Source of the DNA: Dasypus novemcinctus
Lineage: Eukaryota > Chordata > Mammalia > Cingulata > Dasypodidae
Length of the DNA stretch: 64,000 bases
Assembly (NCBI RefSeq): GCF_030445035.2
Contig: NC_080702.1
Span: 25,617,652 to 25,681,651, forward strand
Reading direction: 5' to 3'
Shown piece after piece: positions 12,132 through 25,625 of this stretch. A program made the translations under genes and the position numbers. Every line of letters starts with the position of its first letter. Position 1 is the first letter of the stretch. The notes beneath the pieces are model-generated. The model made no database searches, was not told where the DNA came from, and saw only the letters and a program-made list of their open reading frames with translations.

Positions 12132-12541
12132 TTTTTTTAAAGATTTATTTTTTATTTATTCCCCACCCCCCACCCCCAGGTGTCTGCTGTGTCCATTCGC
12201 TGTGTGGTTCTTCTGTGACTGCTTCTATCCTTATCAGCAGCACCAGGACTCTGTGTTTCTTTTCATTGCATCATCTTGTTGTGTCAGCTCTCCGTGTGTG
12301 CGGCACCATTCCTGGGCAGGCTGCACTCTCTTTCACACTGGGCGGCTCTCCTTACGGGGCGCACTCCTTGTGCGTGGGGCTCCCCTACGCGGGGGACACC
12401 CCTGCGTGGCATGGCACTCCTTGTGTGCATCAGCACTGCGCATGGGCCAGCTTCACACAGGTCAAGGAGGCCTGGGATTTGAATTGCAGACCTCCCATGT
12501 GGTAGGCAGATGCCCTATCCATTGGGCCAAGTCTGCTTCCC
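12132..12541 (-). repeat. DAS-type SINE, full length, with 14-bp TSD
   Basis: This complete DAS-type SINE is in antisense orientation. The A/T-rich tail lies at the left and the tRNA-like head at the right. Perfect target-site duplications TAAGCCTTCTTTAT flank it at 12,118-12,131 and 12,542-12,555. The exact 14-bp duplication suggests fairly recent insertion. The forward strand gives three overlapping spurious frames of up to 136 codons. Confidence 0.95.
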
Positions 12542-12555
12542 TAAGCCTTCTTTAT

Positions 12556-13045
12556 ATGCAAAGTAATATTTTTCACAAAAATCTAGGCTGTACTCCATGT
12601 GTAGTGATGTGATGGACACTTTTTGCATTGCTTCTCTCATTTATCCACTACAACTATTATTATAATCCCTGGCTTACTAATGAGAAACTGTACAGGTAGT
12701 TTAACTCAAATTGCCTTTATCCCACACAATTTTCCTTCTCATCTAGTGATTGAGAAGCTGGGTCTGTGTAGAAAGAGAGCTTATTTAGGAGCTCAAGCAG
12801 AGGGTGTGCAGACTCTCAGTCTGACCTAGGAGCAGTGGAGCTTCTGTCCATCACATGGACAGAGCATGTATTCAGAGACAGAGTCCAGCTTCTGGTGGTT
12901 ATCCAGTATAGTGCACTGTGATGGTTAGGCTGTGCCAACTCTGCCAGGTAATAGTGCACAGTTTTTTGGTCAGGGAAACACTGGGCTAATTGTAATACAA
13001 GGTCATTTCCTGGACTTTAATTGTTCATGAGTTGATTGCATTGAT
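12556..13045. other. Unique sequence with possible old LTR piece
   Basis: Most of this stretch has no feature I can name. The last ~125 bp (from about 12,920, 'gatggttaggctgtgccaac') resembles the start of an ancient mammalian LTR-type repeat, but the match is only from memory. Confidence 0.35.
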
Positions 13046-15110
13046 GGCTGGTGTAGCAGTTTGGCATTGTTATGAATTCCAAAAATAGTTATTGAATTAT
13101 GTTTGTAAACTGGTCTGTCGGAGGTATCAATTTTAATTGATTAAATTATGATTAGGACCTAGGGCCATGACAGTAGGGTATTGAGACCCTGCCCCTTTGT
13201 GGACAGGGACTCACAGAGAAAAGACATGGCAATGGACAGAGTTGGGATTTTTTTACCTGGAGCCCAGGGAATAAGCACAGAAAGAAGCAGCACAGCTGAG
13301 CCCAGAAAGAAACAAGCCCCAGAAAGAGAGGAACCCAGGAAGCCTAAACTATTAGCAGACATCAGCAGACATCTTGCTCTAACATGTGGCAACAGACTTT
13401 GGTGAGGGAAGTAACTTATTCTTTAAGGCCTGGTAACTGTAAGCTTCTACCCCAAATAAGTACCCTTTATAAAAACCAACCAATTTCTGATATTTTGCAC
13501 CAGCTCCCCTTTGGTTGACATACAAAATTTGGTACCAGAAAGTGGGGTCATGCTTTTGTAATTACCAAATGCTGGAATGGTTTTATTAATACAAAGTAGC
13601 AAGGGGTATTTTTTAGAGGAATTGTGAGAGGCTTGGTAGAAAAGACCTACAGTGCTTTGAAGAGACTCTTGATAGTAATATGGACACTAAAGGGACTTTT
13701 TGTGAGGCCTTAGAAGTAAATGATGAAACTATTATTGGAAACTGGAGGAGAGGTATTCTGTGTTTTAAATTCACAGAGAACTTAGCAAGATTAACTCCTG
13801 GTATTTTATGGAATGCAGAGTTTTAAAATGGCATGCCTGGGCATTTAGTTGAAGAACTTTCCAAAGTAAACTCAGAGAATGAGCTTGGCTTCTCTTTGCA
13901 GCTCATAGGAAAATGCTAGATGAGAGAGATAAGCAAAAGATGAACTGTTGGGCACAAAGAAATCAGAAACTGATTTCAGAAATTCCAAGCCTCTAGAAAT
14001 CAGGCTCCCAGATGATAGTGTCCCATTTGAGGGCTTAACTAAACTTGGAACTTGTAAATCAGAATTGAAGATGCAGTTATTTCAGAAAGACTTGCGGAAA
14101 GTCTTACTGTCTAATTGTTTGGACTCCTGCTTCATGCAGGCTAAACCAACAAATTTTTTGAGAGAGCTATAAGAATAAAAACACTGTCAGCTTGGACTAA
14201 AAGGCACATGGAAAGGAGAGATCAAAGGAGAAACAGCTTAATTAAGAGGAAGCTGAGATCTGGAATTAAGACATTCCCTTGGGCCAAGAGAGGAATCCCA
14301 CCCATGTGTACAGATAGGGTGAGTTTGCCCTGGCAGTTTAAGAAGATGGATGTTCCCACCCAATGTTTGGGGACAGTTTTGCCACCCCAGAGTACAGAGA
14401 GTGTGGAGCACATTCCCCAAGGATTAGGGAGGTTAAGGTCACTACCCCACAGGTCTGAATGGGGTGGGCCTGTCCCCCAAAGGTTAGGGAAGGCCAGGTA
14501 GTCAAGTCATTGCTCTGAGAGGATTGAGCCTGTATGCCAAAAGTTAGAGGGAATGTTTTCTTCATGTCACTGTATTAGGGTGTTTAATACTCTAACCCAA
14601 AGATTGGGTAAAGTGTGCCAATCACCCCCAGCACTCTTGGAGGGTGAGGTCTGGAGCTTGGTGACCCCCCAGATACTTGATGAGGGTGAAACCAAGAAAA
14701 TGACCATTGGGTAAGTGAGTGAAAAGTGTGAGTTCCCATGAGGCCCCAGGAAGAAACCATCACCTTAAGAATTACTCTCAGACTCTGACATCTAATGAAG
14801 TATGTCCTACAAATTTACTGAACTGTAGAGGACTCATGACTCATGTTTCCCTCCCAATTTCTTCTCATGATAATGAAAATGTTTATCCTTTGTCCATTTG
14901 TGTATTGGAAGAAGATAAATGGTTTTGTAAGTTTCAGAGTTCTACAGCAGATAGGACTTTGCCCCCAGGCAAACTGTATTTTATAAATACTCTTTATAAA
15001 AACCAACTAATTTCTGATATTTTGCAACAGCACCCCATTGGCTGACTTAGTGTGGAGTGACATTCAGGCTTGTGAGTGTGGAAATTGTGGCAGCCTGAAC
15101 TTTCACAGCT
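13046..15110 (+). mobile_element. MaLR-like LTR element (fossil) with internal sequence
   Basis: An LTR-like unit begins with TGTAGCAG at 13,046 and ends near 13,526. A 'tttggtaccagaaagtgggg' segment follows directly, resembling the junction between the LTR and internal part of mammalian MaLR (ERVL-related) elements. Internal sequence runs to about 14,985. A short piece matching the LTR 3' end ('ctgatattttgcaacagcacc') then occurs at about 15,014-15,050. The element is old, broken in several places and has no coding capacity. The same LTR family recurs at 26.3, 36.4, 53.2 and 57.9 kb. Confidence 0.75.
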
Positions 15111-15170
15111 TATTTCTTTTTTGAGGTCATCTTTCTCAAGACTTTTCTGTCTTTATGAGGGAAAAATCAG

Positions 15171-15211
15171 AGGAGGAAAGAATGGCTGAATGGCTGACAA
15201 ATCATGCTCAG
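15171..15211 (+). pseudogene. ZNF559: ZNF559-like, first coding exon
   Basis: This short coding exon has ATG at 15,182, reads MAEWLTNHAQ, and ends with a strong donor CAG|GTAAGT at 15,211/15,212 in phase 0. A possible acceptor AG precedes 15,171. Joined to the KRAB-A exon at 15,867 it reads ..[13 protein letters not shown], the same layout as human ZNF559 (MVAGWLTNYSQ-DSVTFED, from memory). The exon is intact in itself, but the rest of the locus is broken. No CpG-island promoter is visible upstream, so the noncoding first exon may lie outside the window or be lost. Confidence 0.75.
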
Positions 15212-15866
15212 GTAAGTAGGAAATTGATTTTTCTATACGAGCACATACTTCCCCTACCAGGTATAAACTTTTGTTTCTAATGGACTAGAGCTTCTTCAAG
15301 CAAATATGCCTGCTTAGGGACTGGCGCTCCAGTCTTACTGCCTCAGGTCTCTGGTCCTCTCCTAGTGTTGAGAGATTACATAAGTGAGATAGTCCTACTA
15401 TCTCAACATTTGCTAATTCATTCTCTCATGCATGCTGGCTGTATGCTATCATTTTGCTATGATAAATGGTAAGGGAGGGAATGGATATTTTCTAATTTCA
15501 GAATTTGTGCAGTCTTTGAAGAAATGACTCATTGGTAAGCATTCTTTTTTTTAATATCTGTGTACTTAGGACTGTGCTAAGTACTGTCTGGTAGCTAAAA
15601 ATGAGATCATAAGAGCTCACAGTCTAGTTGCGTTGAGATAAATCCAACCAGGTGAAAAAGATGTACTTAAAACCACGCAATTAGGTGAGATCACCAACTA
15701 ATGTATAGACAGGTAGGAGAAGAGGAGTCAGGCTCAGTGAGCCCTGAGGTTAAAGATGGATGACCATAGAATCCTGTGTAGGTATTGGGTCTCCCTTTCT
15801 CTTTCTTCAGTGAGCATTCAGTAGAGATGGTACTTGGCTGATACCAACCTGTATGTGATGGTTTAG

Positions 15867-15992
<126 letters not shown>

Positions 15993-16924
15993 TAAGGCAG
16001 GTACCATTACTTTGGGTAGTTTCTTCCTGGAACAGATATTTCTTAAGTGATTATATTATCAGATCTGTGCTAATTAATGGCAATGAAGTGGTAAACAGGC
16101 AGATGTTTTCACGCTCATTGACCTTACTCTCTACTGTCTGCTGAAAGTAAAGACCTCTTCCTGGCGCTGACTTTATTTTCTCTAAAGATAAAAGACTTAG
16201 GGCTTCTTAAATGTGTATTCAGGCTTGAGCCTGAGTTTCAAAGGCAAAGATCACCAATACTTTTGGGGTATAATGAGACAGTGCATTTACATTTTAGGTT
16301 CATTTGAAAGTTTACTGCTTCATTGGATTTATCATAACTATTTTGTTGTTTCTCAAGTTATAACCGACAGTACTAAGAATCCCTGAAAAGCAGAATCTTG
16401 GTCCCTGGTTTGTCATCCCTTGCATGTTTTCCTTACATCATGCATCTTTCTCTGAGAGTGGGACAGCAGCTCCACAGACTCAGAGAAATCTTTCAGATGG
16501 AACGAAGGGAAGAGCTGAGGACAGTGAAGAGTTCTCTAAGATGAGGAAAGTGCACATCGGATTTTTAAATGACAGCCCTAATCCATAAAAGGTGCTGTCC
16601 ATTTGGAACTGTTAAATATGAATATGAATAAGATGCACTTTTTTTGAAAATCCTACATCCATTTGTTTTTTGGTGTTCCTTGGATACATTGAACTTGCTT
16701 TTTTCTTTGGTTTTCTATCTTCTTAAATTTTTTTTGGCCTTATAGTAAGCTCTCCCCACCCCCATCCTTTTTTAAAAAATTTATGACTTGCATTCAGTTC
16801 TTTAACCATTTCCTTTCAGGTTTTCCCCCTGGTTACGCCTCTCTCTTTTCTCTTTCAGTCTCAGTGTTTATAGAATCATTTCTTAGTAAGTCATCTACCA
16901 AACTTATTATTTCCAAACTTTTGA

Positions 16925-17045
16925 CACAGCCAAACTTCTCAGTCTTCTCTTCTCATCTCTTCTCTCTCTCTCTCTGTCTTCCCCCACCTCTTTTCCTCTC
17001 TCCTAGCTCTCTCTCTCTCTTTCCCTTCCTCCCACCCTCCCTTTT
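16925..17045. repeat. CT-rich low-complexity tract
   Basis: A polypyrimidine stretch with runs of (TC)n and CCCTTCC. It produces a meaningless Ser/Leu/Pro-rich open frame on the + strand. Confidence 0.9.
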
Positions 17046-17462
17046 GCCATTTTAATTCCTTTTGAATGCAAGTCACTTTTTGCAAGCTAGGAAACAGAAT
17101 CACACTAAGCCAGTCTAGTCCTCTGGTGATCTGGGCCTAGTCGTTCAATCTTCAGCAGAATGCCATACTAATACCAGGTGTAACAATGGATTGTAAAGAA
17201 CATCTTGATCTACAAAAGGACAGAATGACCCAAGTCATATGCTGGCCACCCTATCAGTGAACCATATCAGAGCTGGCCAAGAATTGGTGAAGGGAGGATG
17301 TGTTTACATTTTGAAAACCTACTCTGAGGTTTTAAAATTTCCTGGTTGCTGTCAATTAGAATGCAGGTAATTATATTACAGATGCACCCACATTAATATT
17401 TGATTTTACCAAGGTTTTCCCTAGAATACAAAGTTAGAGATAAGTGTAGGAGATAAGATACT

Positions 17463-17702
17463 TAGATATTTTAAAAATAAATTATTGGGAGAGGGTGTGG
17501 CTCAAGTAGTTGAGTGCTGGCTTCCACATGGGAGGTCCTGGGTTCAGTTCCTGGTGCCTCCTAAACAACAAAAACAAACAAGGGAAACAAATGAAACCAA
17601 CTCAGGGGAACCTATGTGGCTTGGTGATTGAGTGCTGGTTTCCCAAACACAAGGTCCCAGGTTCAATCCCCAGCCCCCGGTACCTCAAAAAAATAAAAAA
17701 AT
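17463..17702 (+). repeat. tRNA-derived SINE, dimeric short type
   Basis: Two tRNA-like monomers lie in tandem. The first has an A-box-like TGGCTCAAGTAGTTGAG and a B-box-like GGGTTCAGTTCC. The second has TGGCTTGGTGATTGAG and GGTTCAATCCCC. The end is A-rich, (AAAAAATAAAAAAATA). It lacks the long body of the DAS elements and may be an earlier or separate xenarthran SINE family. Confidence 0.85.
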
Positions 17703-17759
17703 AATTACTTAATAATAAGAAATTATGCATACTGCATTTTTCCATTTTTCAAGAGAACA

Positions 17760-18760
17760 ATTTGACAATGAGGAGTATTTAAATGAAACTCTCAACCCTA
17801 TAAAGGGCGGTGGTGGAACACTTTGCACTACAAAACATCTTCCCATTTCTCTATACAATTGCTATTCTTTCATGATGCAGTTCAAGTGGTAAAACTTGTC
17901 AGGTGCTTTTTCCAGGGCCAGATGAAAAATAAAGCAAGCCCTAGTCAGCTAATTGTAAGCTTAGTTAACATCTTTGGGATGGACCCATAAAATCTGTCCA
18001 TAGTTTTGTTAAATATCTGAAGAATTATTTAGCTCTTAGCTATAGGTTCTGCCAATGTCTTAAGGCTGGGATCAGTCCCCCCTCTGACTCTTCTTTGGGC
18101 TGAGGTGGGTATTAATCATCAGAGTCTGGAATGCCGTCACCTGAGTAACCCCAGTAGCATTTGGATGCATAACAGGCAATCCACAGATGGTAAAAATCAA
18201 GCAGGACTCCAGGATGCCAATGATCAGGATAGGAACCACCCAGTCTGCCCTACCCCTGGTCTTTGCTGATGTAGCCTGCCAGCAGGAGGGAGCCTATGAT
18301 AATGAGACTGCCAATCAAAAACCGCACAGTGGCAGGTGCAATGACCTTATAAGGACTCATAGAAGGGCTTTTCTTAAACTGAAGGCCAGTGTAGCCATTG
18401 TCTGTGCTGGAGAGCCTTGAATATTTCACTTTACTACTGGGGATTACATACAGGTTGGTATGAGACAACATCATAAGATGACACAGCTACAGTCTCCTAA
18501 TTTTCCCAAAGACAGGTGGAAGGTCAGTGACTTAAATCCAGCTCCACCTGACACCAAAGTCCACACTTTCATTCACTCTGCTATGGTGTGGCCTGCCACT
18601 GTGGATCACTGTGGCAGGCTGCCTGCACACAGAGAGCTTGCCCACAGTTGGCAGCCCAGGTGTCCAAGCCTACATGGCATGCCTCACCTGATTGCCATCC
18701 TGCCCACCCCCAACCAAGACCAGGGGGGCACGAGAAGTCTTATTTTTAGCTAAATTTTAA
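17760..18760 (-). pseudogene. TMEM230: TMEM230 processed pseudogene (retrocopy)
   Basis: The minus-strand stretch 18,474-18,112 is 363 nt, exactly the length needed for the 120-residue TMEM230 protein plus stop. It begins MMLSHTNL, continues [18 protein letters not shown] and LQFKKSP, includes the hydrophobic [20 protein letters not shown], and ends YASKCYWGYSGDGIPDSDD then stop. TMEM230 is a small two-pass membrane protein of trafficking vesicles. The copy has no introns. It has a stop at 18,250-18,252 and a local frame change between the two membrane segments that is restored before the C-terminus, so it is dead. Flanking 5' and 3' UTR-like sequence is assumed; I see no poly(A) tail or clear target duplication. 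It lies in the last intron of the ZNF559-like locus, antisense to it. Confidence 0.9.
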
Positions 18761-18855
18761 GTCAGTTTGAGAATCAGTATTACATTGGTCTTGAATGATG
18801 AACACCTTCATTCCATTATTTCTTTAGCCAAGAACTTTTTTTCATTCTATTTCAG

Positions 18856-20600
<1,745 letters not shown>

Positions 20601-21774
20601 AAACTTGATCATAAGGAACGTGTGTAAGCTATTCTTGGTTTATCAAGTATTAAGAACTGAAAAGAAGTCATGAATTAAGGGGTGTGGGAAAGACTTGACT
20701 CATTTCACATACTTTAATATTTATGCATGTGCCCATCCAAAGGAAAAAACTATCTTAACACTTTATTAAGTATATTTGATTTAAAAGCTGTAATAAAAAA
20801 CAATAATTACAGATAACATCTAAAAAGCTTAAAGGATTTAAAAACTGTAAAAACAAGAGGCATGGAGTAATGAAAACCCAAAGACCAACCATGCTAAAAG
20901 AGAATGAGTGAAATTAGTTGAGTTTTCTGTTTTCTGTTTGTGTGTCTATTTGTGTTTGTCTGATTGTTTATTGTATATTTTCATACATACAGGTGGTAAT
21001 ATATACATTAACAAATGAAAATTCTTATGAGAGTTGTATTGAAATTGCCAAAATTTTAGATAAGCTATATACACACACCCACATATGTAAATGACTACTC
21101 CTGGAGCAGCAAATAAGAAAAGCCAAGCTGGATGAAAAGGTCATATAGAAATCTGAATATAGAAACTATTGGAAGAAGAAATATGTTTTTTCCTAGGCTC
21201 CTTGATCTACCCTGCCTCCACCCCACAACCTTCCCCTAACCTTGACTGAATTCAAGACTCTCATTAAAACTGGTTGAGGAAACTATTGGAGGAAGGGCTA
21301 GGTGTGAAAAAATGTGAATTTAGCTTAGAATTCTATCTACTAGGCCTGGAAATTAAGAATGATAGTGTCAGAGGGAATACCACAGAATAAACCTTATATT
21401 GCTTTACTTGTCCTGTAAATTTCCTAATTTAAATTTTTTGACAACCTTGGAATGACAGTAATTAATAATCCAATTGTCAAACTTCAGTAAGTAAAGTCCT
21501 TGAAGGTTATGGAAAAGAGGAAAAGAAAAAGCGTTTCTTGAATAAATTATAATTGTTTTAATTTTATTCATCTTAGATGTAATCCCCATAGGTTTATATG
21601 GAAAAACTAAATTAGCAGACACTTTTTTAGATCTTTAAGATGATGATAATTGTAAGTTTGTGTTTCATGAAATTAAGTTAAAGAAGAAAATGTAGTTCTT
21701 TCCTAAAGTGAAGTGACTAGTTTTTTACAGAATAGAATGAGGGATGTTAAGACAAAACTTAAATGGAAATGAAG
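20601..21774. other. No gene recognised
   Basis: A few bases of finger-like decay may extend past 20,600 ('ggggtgtgggaaagacttgac' at about 20,680). The rest appears to be unique, AT-rich sequence. No named repeat is visible. Confidence 0.45.
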
Positions 21775-21785
21775 AGTAGGTTTGT

Positions 21786-22185
21786 GAAGGGAAGCCAATA
21801 TGGCTCAAGTAATTGGGCTTCTGTCTACCGTATAGGAGGCCCAGGGTTCGAGTCCCAGGGCCTCCTGGTGAAGGTAAGCTGGCCCAAGTGGAGAGCTAGC
21901 CCATGCAGAGTGCTGGCCTGCACAGATGCTGGCCTGCATAGAAAGCTGGTGCAGCAAAATGATGCAAAAGACACAGAGAGAGACAATAAGACAGCAGACC
22001 TGGGAGCTGAGGTGGTACAAGAGATTGAGCACCTCTCTCCCACTGTGGAAGGTCCTGGCATCAGTTCCCAGTGCTGCCTAAAGAGAAGTCAAGCCAACAC
22101 AGAAGAATACACAGCAAATGGACACAGAAAGCAGACAGTGAGCACAAAACAATGGGGGAAGGGAATAAATAAATCTTTTTTAAAA
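21786..22185 (+). repeat. DAS-type SINE (dimeric), with 11-bp TSD
   Basis: This complete element has two tRNA-like parts: a head with B-box GGGTTCGAGTCCC at about 21,844, and a second unit around 22,015-22,080 ending 'atcagttcccagtgctgcc'. Target duplications AGTAGGTTTGT lie at 21,775-21,785 and 22,186-22,196. The tail is A-rich with an AATAAATAAATC core. Confidence 0.93.
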
Positions 22186-22449
22186 AGTAGGTTTGTAGAA
22201 GTGAATTCATAGTCAATACTGATTAAAATTTGATAAGCTTGTTTAAGGGAGTGTGTTTTTGTCCTAAGATAGAATGACTGGTCTTCATCAGGGCAGAAAT
22301 ATGTAGCACAAGACTTGAATGGATACAAAAAGTTTTAGAGGGCTTGTGAAAGTAACTTTTGTCTGTTGCTGACTGTAATCTAATAAGCTTATTTAAAGAT
22401 GAAATTTGTCTTATGGTGAAGTAACTAGTCTACATGGTTATAAATGGTT

Positions 22450-23372
22450 GTTAGAGGTTGGAAACAGTCAAAGTAGATACAAGCCCAGATATTGGTTCTT
22501 CTGAGGTCTACAGAAACTCACAGCTTCTATGGTCATGGCAAATTGCTCTGGAGTTCAGTGCCATGTCAGTTGGCCCTACTTTGGAGTTTGTGTTCCTGAG
22601 AGTGATGGAATTGGACTCAGATGTGATCTTTCTACACATGCCTCTTCTGTTAATTTTACCAGACCTGTGGTTGGTGCTGGGGTTGGTGTATACTCAGGGG
22701 ACCTGAGTCTCTAGACTGTTCATGTAATAGCCAGGCCCTCAGCCTCAACGGACTTGCAACTCCTACCCTCTGGTTTATTGGACTTACCCTGGCCAGCTAA
22801 CAGGGAGGTGAAGGTCAACTACCACACCACGGAGCCAAGAGTGCCTACAACTGTAAGCAGGAGAATTACATCCATCATCCATGTGAAATCTAAGCCCCCT
22901 CTTGATACAGAGGTGGAATGGACATAACCATCCCAGGGTCCACAGGATGGAGGAATAGAATATGGATTAGAGTGGACTTACTGATATTCTACTACGGAAC
23001 TATTGTGATTAGTAGGGGAAGGAAATGTAGCATAGATTGGAAAAAGTGGCCACAGTAGCTGCTGAGGGTAGGGAGAGGGAAGAAGAGATATGATGTGGGG
23101 GCATTATCAGGACTTGGAGTTGTTCTGGGTGGTACTGCAGGGACAGTTGCTGGACATTTTATGTCCTGCCATGGCCCACTGGGTGGACTGGGGGAAAGTG
23201 TGAACTATAATGTATTATCCATGTGGTGCAGCTGTGCTCCTGATGTATTCACCAAATGGAATGAATGTCCCATGATGATGGAGGTTGTTGATATGGGAGG
23301 AGTGGGGTAAGGTGGGTGGGGGGTATATGGGGACCTCATATTTTTTTATTGTAACATTTTTAAAAAAGAGAA
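22450..23372 (+). mobile_element. 5'-truncated xenarthran L1 3'UTR
   Basis: About 920 bp of the lineage-specific L1 3'UTR, in sense. It begins near 'gtagatacaagcccagatattggttct', passes the G-rich tract at 23,298-23,335, and ends 'gacctcatatttttttattgtaacattt' plus an A-rich tail. ORF2 is absent. Confidence 0.88.
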
Positions 23373-23690
23373 AAAAAAGCAGAGGAAAATGTGGGGGAAA
23401 AAGCTCTTTCTAAAAACGGAAGGTTTTCAATGTAAATGACTGATTCCAGAAAGCCACTCTTAAGCAGAAATCTATGAGTTGATATTGATATCAAAAAGTA
23501 ACTCCATAACAGAGAACCCTGTCAGATGCCACCTCAATCTGTTATGATCAAGGATAACTAGGATTTATTTGCCAAATAGTGTACTGATGCAAAACTGAAG
23601 TTTGACTTTTTATTAAAATATATTAAATCTGGTATTAGCTGCCTATTTCAGACACTTTATACTTACAGAAGATCCATGTTGCACGCTAAA

Positions 23691-25019
23691 CTTTTTTTTT
23701 TTTAAGTGTATTACCTTTATTGTTGAAAGTAAATGTACTTTTAGGGTGCAAACATTACTGTTCCAATAGGCATGTGATCATATTAAAGTGATGGTAGTAG
23801 GAAGATAATCTCGATTTCATTGGGAATCTTAGGTTTTCATAAAATAACTTGGAAAATTTCCTCCCTGTACTGCTGTTTATTCAAGAATACTGTGTATCTT
23901 ACAGTAAACAATGCAGACACTGTTCATTTTAATCTGAAGTAAAACACTTTCAAGATCCTTTAAAAAGTTTCATTTACTATATTACTTATATTTAGGATTC
24001 TACAAAGCTCTTAAAGACTTAAGGTCTCACTGTCAGTATTCTATCCAAATACTAATCTGCATAGTGGTACTGTGGTTATAGTTTTAGTTATTCTTAGAAG
24101 AATGTGATATCTTATGAAAACCACAATCCCTTATCAATTACATTATTCTACTCTGATGCTTCTCTAAAAGAGCATGAAATGGGCTCCCCTTCAATAAAAA
24201 GGGACTTTGAAGAAAGCAAATCTACATACTGTGTTTTACTGGTTGAGTAACATAATCTTGGTAAAACTGTAATAGTAAAATGAAAGAAAACTTCTACAAT
24301 AGGTGGTCAATGATCTCTAGAAACAGCTTTATTTAAACTCTCATAAGGAAATTAGGGCCTAGAGTGTAAGCTTTGCAGTAGTCACATTTATTCCTGGGAG
24401 AATCCCTGGCAGCTCTGGTCTTCCCACAAATATCCTTCCTTTATCTTTGATGAACTGGAGTAATTGGCTAAAAACTGCAAGAGCCACTCTTCTGGGTGGC
24501 AACTCCCAGAGCCCACAAACTCCTATAATTACTAATAGTCACTTGCTTGTCTTGTTCATATGGTAGCTGTGGCCTTCTATTTAAACCCCCATTCCACACT
24601 TAGGGCTTCATGTTGAAAAGTTCACAGATTTTAAGAGTTGTGGGATGGAGTGGATTGTAGTGTAAATGACTTTGCATTTCCCCGCCACCCCTTCCAGCTC
24701 TTCCTGGCTCTCAAATTGCAGCATTCCTGAGTAAAAAAGGCAACCCTTAGGAGCTGGTGAATGATCAGTAAATTTTGTAACACTGTATTCCTTATTAGAC
24801 CCACTGCCCCTCATGTGCCTTCTGGACCTGCACTTGGACATGCTTTATAAAAGACCCCTCTCATTTTGCATTAGGGCAGATGATTGAACTCAGAAAATGT
24901 TCTCTCTCCTCCTGCTGCTGAGGATGAGGACCCCATCTTAGTATCAGGATATAAAGTTGAAATTAATGCATATGCAGATATGGTCATGGTAAATTCCATT
25001 ATTTCTAACTTTGTCCTGG
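23691..25019 (-). other. Putative 3'UTR with AATAAA and genomic poly(A), antisense
   Basis: On the minus strand an AATAAA (23,718-23,723) lies about 13 bases upstream of a run of ~14 A (plus-strand T run 23,691-23,704). This is the layout of a polyadenylated transcript end copied into DNA. Short minus frames upstream (24,608-24,841 and 24,871-25,059) match no protein I know. It may be the old 3'UTR of the zinc-finger gene to its right, or the 3' end of an unrelated retrocopy. The genomic A-run favours a retrocopy; the adjacency to decayed fingers favours the former. Confidence 0.4.
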
Positions 25020-25622
25020 TATGAACTTCCTTTTGCACAAAAAAGCAAAATGAGGTCAATCAAGGCTTTCCTACATTGCTTGGTTACACAATCTCTCCTC
25101 TGAATGAGGCCTTATAGACAAGTGTCTTCAAGAAGGGAAACCAAAGTCTTCCCTTGTCTTCCATTCGTAGAATATCTTGACAGTGTGATGACTCACATAT
25201 TGACTCAGTTGTGGGGAAAAAACACAAACTGGATGTTCCCACCTTTCTTACAATTATATGGTTAGAGTGCAATTCCTCATGTGTTCATCAGGTATAATCA
25301 GCAAAAGTTTTCCCACATTGAAGTATGGGGGAAAAGCAAAAACTTGCCCACATTCTGTACCCTTAACAAAGTTTCTCTCCCATGTACAGTATCTTCTTTT
25401 AGGTTTTAAAATGATGAAGGAAAACTGAAAGCTTCCAACATTACTTACACATTTTTAATCTGTAGAGTACCTTCTCATGTCTTCAAAAGGCTGAAAAGCA
25501 GAGACATCTCACATTCCTTACAATAATAACGCTTCTCTTCATGGTGGGCTCTCATCTGGTCAGTGAGGGATGAGTGATTAAAGGCTTTCCCACATTTTTA
25601 CATTCATAGACTGCTGCAAGTT
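25020..25622 (-). pseudogene. Decayed zinc-finger array, orphaned tail of ZNF exon
   Basis: Read on the minus strand from 25,622, a finger begins YECK. After a 1-nt deletion it continues CGKAFNHSSLTDQMRAHHEEKR, and the next unit begins YYCKECEMS and stops. Further units (for example around 25,150 and 25,050) are recognisable only as fragments such as VSHHTVKIFYEWKTREDFG and CRKALID. The array starts at the inner edge of the L1 at 25,626-28,935, opposite to where the intact finger exon ends. It is therefore best read as the continuation of that exon. It contains many stops and frameshifts. Confidence 0.7.
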
Positions 25623-25625
25623 TTT

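Noticed and set aside
12104-12612. Three overlapping + frames of 68-136 codons
   Set aside because: All lie in an antisense SINE bounded by a target-site duplication.
16783-17055. 90-codon Ser/Leu/Pro-rich + frame
   Set aside because: Produced by a CT-rich low-complexity tract.
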